Source: Chromera velia (taxonomy: Eukaryota; Sar; Chromeraceae). Taken from it: a DNA stretch of 23,549 bases. Made by a program: the position numbers and the translations under genes. The notes beneath the pieces are model-generated. The model ran no database searches and was not told where the DNA came from. It saw only the letters and a list, made by a program, of their open reading frames with translations. The DNA lies in assembly GCA_018398765.1 (NCBI GenBank), contig JAHBMJ010002293.1, positions 40,814-64,362 of the forward strand, given 5' to 3'. Shown here piece after piece: positions 19,301-23,549 of the stretch; positions within the stretch are counted from its first letter, which is position 1, and each line of letters starts with the position of its first letter.

Positions 19301-20381
19301 GGAAAACAAGCGACGACGGAAGGAGCAATGAGTTTCTTTCCCTCGTTCAAGCTGGAGACGCAAAGGAGAGGGGAAGTCATGAGGGGGCGGCAAGACCAAG
19401 ATCTAAGCAGACTTCCTCGTTCAACAGGCAGACCGACAGCGACACATAAAAAACCAGACCGACCGGACGCTTTCCCTCCTTCTTCCTTCCATTGCACTAA
19501 ACCATGGGACTTCCAGAAAGAGAAGGCCAGATAGACGGACGGACAAACAGACTGACAGACAGGCAGGCAGGCAGGCAGGCAGACATGTGAGGAGACACAG
19601 ACGGACAATTGCAGCCGCCCTCCCCCCCCCACCCGTTCTACAGACCCACCTGAAGCGTCTCGTTGGACAGTTCCAAAGCCGCGAAAGCCCTGGCCATCTG
19701 GAGGAGCATTTGGTCCTCGAATGCCGGGGGGAAAGCGACGAATGCTTCCGAGAGTTCCTCCACCAGAAATTTGCACTTCATTCCCTTGCCAACAAGGACG
19801 CACAGAATCGAACAAAGATCGGAGGGCGACACGCTCCGTTTCTCTATCGCTCTCTTCAAATGAAAACTGCAAATCTGGACGAATAAATCGTCAAAGGCCC
19901 CGGGTGCCCCGGCATAAGCCTCAACCCAGGGGAGGAGAAGGGGCCCCGGCACATCATCGGTCGGTTTGATGCAGCAGGCAAGGAGCGAAAGGACTTCTTT
20001 GTGGTCCCTTCCTGCGGGTGCCTGAGCGAAGCAGGAAGCAAGTTGGAGAGCGTCCACAGCCGAGGGGAGAGGGAGCGGTTCCCCTTTCACTCGTTCTCTC
20101 TGTCTGTCGCCCTCTGTCCAGAGACGCGCCCTGACTTCCTGCGCCACGCTGCTCCAGAACAGGCGATCAGAGGCAACCGCAGACTCTCCACACCCCCACT
20201 GACAGACAGCAGCTATCTGTCCAAAATTGAGGGACCCGATCACGTCTTTAATTGCCACGCCGGGTCCACGAGCAGAAGTGCCCTGAAGGGCCACCAGCTT
20301 CCTGACGGCCTTCATTGGGCAATCGGTGTTGCACTCAGAGTGCGGGACCAGATCCGGCACGCATCTTTGGCTCTCGCTCAC
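14861..20381 (-). CDS. HPR/FASTK-like organelle RNA-binding protein with a C-terminal mL54-like block (one gene or two)
   Basis: Minus-strand exons are 20381-19650, 19135-18565, 18255-16371 and about 16319-14861, with good sites: CAG|GTGGGT to TTGCAG, AGAG|GTACGG to GTGTGCAG, and CATAG|GTGAGT. The first two exons read as successive helical hairpins typical of heptatricopeptide (HPR) or FASTK-family repeats, for example SPSDLCSILCVLVGKGMK, LSPSLLAELLHVFGRAGV and MPSDILKIVKALEGLNYF. In apicomplexans such proteins act in mitochondria on fragmented rRNAs. No RAP domain is evident. The 18255-16371 exon is low-complexity, with a second possible helical part near its end. The final exon is Lys/Arg-rich with a short mL54-like stretch. 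The frame is open to 20,393, where a TGA lies upstream; the first in-frame ATG is at 20,315. A further 5' exon is likely. Alternatively the first gene stops at TGA 16,369-16,367 and a second gene begins within 16,357-16,100. Confidence 0.65.
16371..18255 (-). other. Large Ser/Glu/Arg-rich exon
   Basis: It enters in phase after GTGTGCAG (EVPLSLLTSSFEPSDSG) and runs about 628 codons to CCCATAG|GTGAGT. Most of it is low-complexity and polar. Helical stretches occur at ASVAFLLKNLREAAERADVA and ALSLLPLASLSHARDLLALS, the latter resembling another helical repeat. If the donor is not used, translation stops at once on TGA. Undetected introns within this exon are possible. Confidence 0.55.
18565..19135 (-). 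other. HPR-like helical repeats, second half
   Basis: The exon starts VYKFVGRQVAERVAELSPSL in phase 0 and ends ALTHMSR at GAG|GTACGG. It carries at least three more hairpins (LLAELLHVFGRAGVLHEEMI, SDILKIVKALEGLNYFPAP, SPSDLVCLMRCLAVCGAP) plus a start of another (LSPDNVAALCVALTHM). The recurring LSPxx(L/V)AxLxxA pattern is the best evidence for the family call. The intron upstream, 19136-19649, holds an AGGC microsatellite (19558-19582). Confidence 0.7.
19558..19582. repeat. AGGC microsatellite
   Basis: About six AGGC units in the minus-strand gene's intron. Degenerate GACA/GACG repeats precede it from about 19,520. Confidence 0.9.
19650..20381 (-). other. HPR-like helical repeats, first half
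   Basis: About 244 codons ending ELSNETLQ at CAG|GTGGGT, phase 0. Helical hairpins are visible around SLNFGQIAAVCQWG, SAVDALQLASCFAQAPAG, SPSDLCSILCVLVGKG and EDQMLLQMARAFAAL. Conserved small and Leu positions recur every 35-45 residues, as in HPR/FASTK repeats. The first listed residues follow a GTG, so this is an exon continuation rather than a true start unless the ATG at 20,315 is used. Confidence 0.65.
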
Positions 20382-20595
20382 TAGGAGTAGCCCTCAAGTC
20401 GCCCCAGTCGAGCAGCTGCCAAGATTTCAGTGCTGCCTCAAGTTTATGTTCTTTGTCGTACTGACACAATGCACACATTTCAATACCGCGCAGGCCATCG
20501 GAAGCCCCCCGTTGCAGAAATCCAGGGGAGACTCCTCGGGAGTGTTGCCGGAGACGGCACCGATCTGGAGACGGATCGAACGAAGGCAGATGCTC
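20382..20595 (-). other. Possible 5' exon of the HPR-like gene
   Basis: An open minus-strand stretch containing RGASDGLRGIEMCALCQYDK and EHKLEAALKSWQLLDWGDLR ends at CCTA|GTGAGC, a strong donor. The composition is gene-like, and the position directly upstream of the first long HPR exon suggests that it belongs to that gene. I could not find a clean acceptor in matching phase. Start and splice partner are unknown. Confidence 0.35.
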
Positions 20596-20769
20596 TCACT
20601 CGCATGTGTCGAGGTCGATCACGTTCCTGTTACGTTTCAATGCCTTCTGTCAATATACCTTGAGTGGCGAACGGTGAATAGTCGTGATGCTTCCAGCAAG
20701 CAGTGGCCTTTCTGTATGACGCTCCTATGACGCTCCATGCGCCGGCCCCGGCATGCTCAATGCAGGAAA

Positions 20770-21875
20770 TCTGACGCAAGCAAGCTTGCGAACGGCCCCG
20801 GAAAGCAAGAAAAATGAGAACTGCACGATTGACGCACGCCGGCCATGGTGCTGCATTGGTGCATGCATGGTAGCGCCGACCCCCCCCCCNNNNNNNNNNN
20901 NNNNNNNNNNNNNNNNNNNNNNNNNNNNNNNNNNNNNNNNNNNNNNNNNNNNNNNNNNNNNNNNNNNNNNNNNNNNNNNNNNNNNNNNNNNNNNNNNNNN
21001 NNNNNNNNNNNNNNNNNNNNNNNNNNNNNNNNNNNNNNNNNNNNNNNNNCCCCCCCACGCGGGAAAAAAGCAGCGCGGAACCCCCCCCCCGCGGGAAAAA
21101 AGCCCGGGGTTGAGCAGATCTAAAACCCATCTGACGCATGCATAGCGCAAATTCAACCTTTCGGGACCGGGTTTTTGATGAAAGACTAGCGTGCATATGG
21201 GCTGGGGTATTTTTGTTTTGTAAGTGCCTCCCGCTTCGCTTTCCGGGGCCACATGCATGCAGCCTACCAGCTGGGAAGCCTTTCACATTTTTATCTGACG
21301 TAAGTAAACTTGCAAACAGCCCCGGAAACTAGCCTCGGAAAGCATACAAGAAAAATGAGAGAACTACACGATTGACGCACGCCATCCAGCCGTGAGGGCG
21401 GTCCTCCCCCTCCAACGGCAAAAAAATATGCATTAATTCGTGTAGCTTTTCCCCCTATTTCTTTTCATGCAGAACCCCCCCCCCCCAGGAAAAAAAACCC
21501 GGAGGTCTGACACACGCTAATGCACGCATGGTATAAATTCAGCCTTTCGGGGCCGGGTTTTTGGTGAAAGACAGCGTGTATGGGCTGGGGTATTTCTGTT
21601 TTATAAGTGTCCCCTGCTTCGCTTTCCGGAGCCATCTGATATACGCAAGCGTACGAACGACCCTGGAAAGCATGAAATCCATCCTTCTTCGTACATCGCA
21701 ACAACTAAGTACCTCCCTAACTTTCCAGTGCTTTCCGAGGCCTTTTTTTGATGACTGCATGCATGCGAGCAGCGTCAGCATGCTAGTCAGCGTGCGTAAG
21801 GTTCGTGCAGTCTGACGTAAGCAAGCTTGTGAACGGCCCCGGAAAGCAAGAAAAATGATAATTGCTTGACGCACA
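20770..21875. repeat. Degenerate interspersed repeat family with poly-C tracts
   Basis: Two repeated modules alternate. Module 1 begins TCTGACG and continues through GGCCCCGGAAAGC, AAGAAAAATGA and GATTGACGCACGCC. Copies begin at 20,770, 21,294 and 21,811, with a weaker copy at 21,635, so spacing is about 520 bases. Module 2 runs from a poly-C tract and CGGGAAAAAA through CCGGGTTTTTG and GGGCTGGGGTATTT to GCTTTCCGGGGCC (21,157-21,250 and 21,543-21,633). GGCCCCGGAAAGC and GCTTTCCGGGGCC are reverse complements, so the modules can pair as inverted repeats. It is probably a non-autonomous mobile element or a tandem satellite. Confidence 0.75.
20890..21049. other. Assembly gap inside a poly-C tract
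   Basis: A run of 160 N, with about ten C before it and seven C after it. The gap probably marks a homopolymer and repeat collapse. Any reading frame drawn across it is meaningless. Confidence 0.99.
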
Positions 21876-21989
21876 CTATTCGTACGCACGTTATGGCTGC
21901 ATAGTTGAAGCTGCGGAAAGGTACGCTTAGAGCCTCAGACATCTTGACTAATCTTGATGCTTAACAAAAGCTACTGACAATTTGTTTTC

Positions 21990-22223
21990 TTAATTATATC
22001 CTCCCTCTCCATTGGTCTTCCTGTCTGCCTCTACAGTAACTGCCTGAGAGTCTCTGTTGCAGTCGTCGCACTCCTCCCACAAAAGGGAAACGACACCAGC
22101 GATTGAGAAAGCATCTTCTAGATACTGGGTGTTTAGAGTTGCAAGAATGAAACCCCCTCCCGTTGTATGATGCAGGTCTGGCAAAGGGGCAATAAAGCAT
22201 TGTCCTAGACTTATGCATTGCAT
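21990..22223 (-). pseudogene. Unidentified minus-strand open frame
   Basis: A 77-codon frame reads LGQCFIAPLPDLHHTTGGGF and then NTQYLEDAFSIAGVVSLLWE before a polar tail. The composition is protein-like rather than repeat-derived. It lies between the poly-C repeats and the reverse-transcriptase relic, head to head with the latter. It could be a fragment of a mobile-element protein or a last exon of an unseen gene. I recognise no family. Confidence 0.2.
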
Positions 22224-23549
22224 GATGGCCTATAGACCGATTAATAATTCTTATGGAAGAATTGGGGAGGGTGAGTTTTCTGCTTCTCTAGACCTTCTGG
22301 AGAATGGTTTTTCAAATGAAAAGGATGCATGGGTGTCTTTTTTGAATCAGTTCAAGAAATTCGACAGGAAGAAATACCACTTTGGAATTGGGATCCTTTG
22401 GGTGAAACGTAAGTCTTGGGGAGTTGAGGGGGAGCTCCCTGAGTCTTGGTCCTCTTTAAAGTACAGATCATTGGTATTTTACAAGAGACACGCCAGACGT
22501 GAGATTTTCTCTTTCCTTTGCAAGGCTTTGAATGGCTGTCTTTCTTACTTTTCGCCGCATTGTGACTTTGACTCTGTCTTTGCTTTTCAGGATAAGGTTG
22601 GGATCTTTAATTCAGGGTTTGGGAGACTTGCAGATCGTGGCTTTTGTGTTCTTTCTAATTCGTATTGGCCTTGGGGTGGACTTGGTCTGCTGGTGGACGA
22701 CATCAAAGCATTTTTTCCCTCTCTACCCAGAGCTGATTTCTTTTCTTATTTGAATGACTTTGTTCATTTCATTCATTCTTCCTCTAGGTATTGCTCTGTT
22801 GTGTTGCGACCCATAAGTCTTTTTGTATTGAGGAGGCGGGTCCAGGAGAGGGTGAGAAGTGGTATTCTCGGAGACGTTACTTAAAACCTATTGCTTTTTT
22901 ATCCTCCCACTGCAATTATGCGAATGCACTTTCTTGCCCTCTTGATATGCTGGCTCGTATAATTAATCTTGATTTTGTTTCAAATGTAATTCGGGTTCGA
23001 GGGAAGATGGTCAGACAACATGAAGGTTTTCCTCAAGGGAGTCCATGCTCTCCTGGTGGGGCCCCATTTTTTGCCGCGTAGAAAGAGTACTCTGTTGCAT
23101 TGATGAAATCGAAGCCTTTATGGGGGGGGGAGAAATGGATAGCAGGGAGATACATAGACGATAGAACGATTGTTTTTAGGTCTGACTGTGGTATGAGTGA
23201 CGTACCGGATGACCCTATGATGGAAAAGTTACTTAAAGAAGACTTCTACAGTCCTGCATGCGTTTTAAAGCGTCAGAAGGGATCTACGGTGCTTGGTCTG
23301 CGTCTTTTCTCTTTGCCGGAATCTCCTTCAATTTTGCTTTTTGCTGCTGTTAATCCTAACCGTGATGTTCTTTTTAATTTTTTTCGTGATTTGGTTGCTT
23401 TTTCTCTGTTGCCCATTTCTGGAGGATGGTCGTCTTTTCCTAACCTACCTTCACTTCGTAGAATACGTCTGATGCATGCTTTCTCCTGTGTTCCTTTTGT
23501 TTTGGCCAAGAAGGGCCTAATATCCTCTCATCTTATCCGGATACTTCTT
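22213..23549 (+). pseudogene. Degraded reverse transcriptase of a retroelement (3' end outside window)
   Basis: The first frame (22,213-22,884) carries RT motif A as VDDIKAFFPSL at 22,693. The reading then shifts frame between about 22,800 and 22,884. The second frame carries motif B as GFPQGSPCSP (23,025-23,054), an in-frame TAG at 23,079, and then motif C as RYIDD with YIDD at 23,151-23,162. It stays open to the window end with a thumb-like LLKEDFYSPACVLKR region. The catalytic aspartates are all present. Codon use is T-rich, unlike the neighbouring genes. With a frameshift and a stop it cannot make a full protein as read, unless these are sequencing errors. The element class is unclear: I see no endonuclease, RNase H or gag part in the window. 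Confidence 0.85.

Noticed and set aside
20753-21286. Open frames crossing the N run
   Set aside because: They are bridged by unknown bases and derived from repeat DNA.

Overview
This window is nuclear DNA from an intron-rich eukaryote. Exons are bounded by GT-AG sites with pyrimidine-rich tracts, introns are about 50 to 500 bases, microsatellites are frequent, and a retroelement relic is present. A sushi/EGF surface protein next to a probable organelle RNA-binding protein of the heptatricopeptide (HPR/FASTK-like) type suggests an alveolate. A chromerid such as Chromera velia is my best guess. That assignment is inference, because no marker gene here proves it.

Region 1, about 1-14,122, plus strand: one very large gene whose 5' end lies outside the window. 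Eight sushi (CCP) exons in tandem are followed by a calcium-binding EGF exon, a 17-base microexon, linker exons, a region resembling a GAIN domain, a Cys-x-Cys region resembling a GPS, a long basic-then-acidic Ser/Glu-rich part, and a block of hydrophobic segments. I could follow a phase-consistent splice path from base 104 to base 14,122, giving about 2,250 residues. The sushi and EGF exons are secure. The GAIN/GPS part and several small exons are inference. The layout recalls polycystin-1-like or adhesion-receptor-like proteins.

Region 2, about 14,123-14,860: a strikingly AT-rich stretch between the 3' ends of two convergent genes, with one perfect hairpin.

Region 3, about 14,861-20,600, minus strand: a gene with at least four exons. 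The 5' exons read as repeated alpha-helical hairpins of the HPR/FASTK type, which in apicomplexans act on mitochondrial RNA. The 3' exon has a short block resembling mitochondrial ribosomal protein mL54. It may be one fused gene or two adjacent genes.

Region 4, about 20,600-23,549: non-genic and repetitive. Degenerate copies of a repeat with poly-C tracts surround a 160-base assembly gap (20,890-21,049). Beyond this lies a decayed reverse transcriptase (22,213 to the window end) with recognisable motifs A, B and C (YIDD), one frameshift and one in-frame stop.

I found no tRNA, rRNA, CRISPR array or bacterial-type operon.
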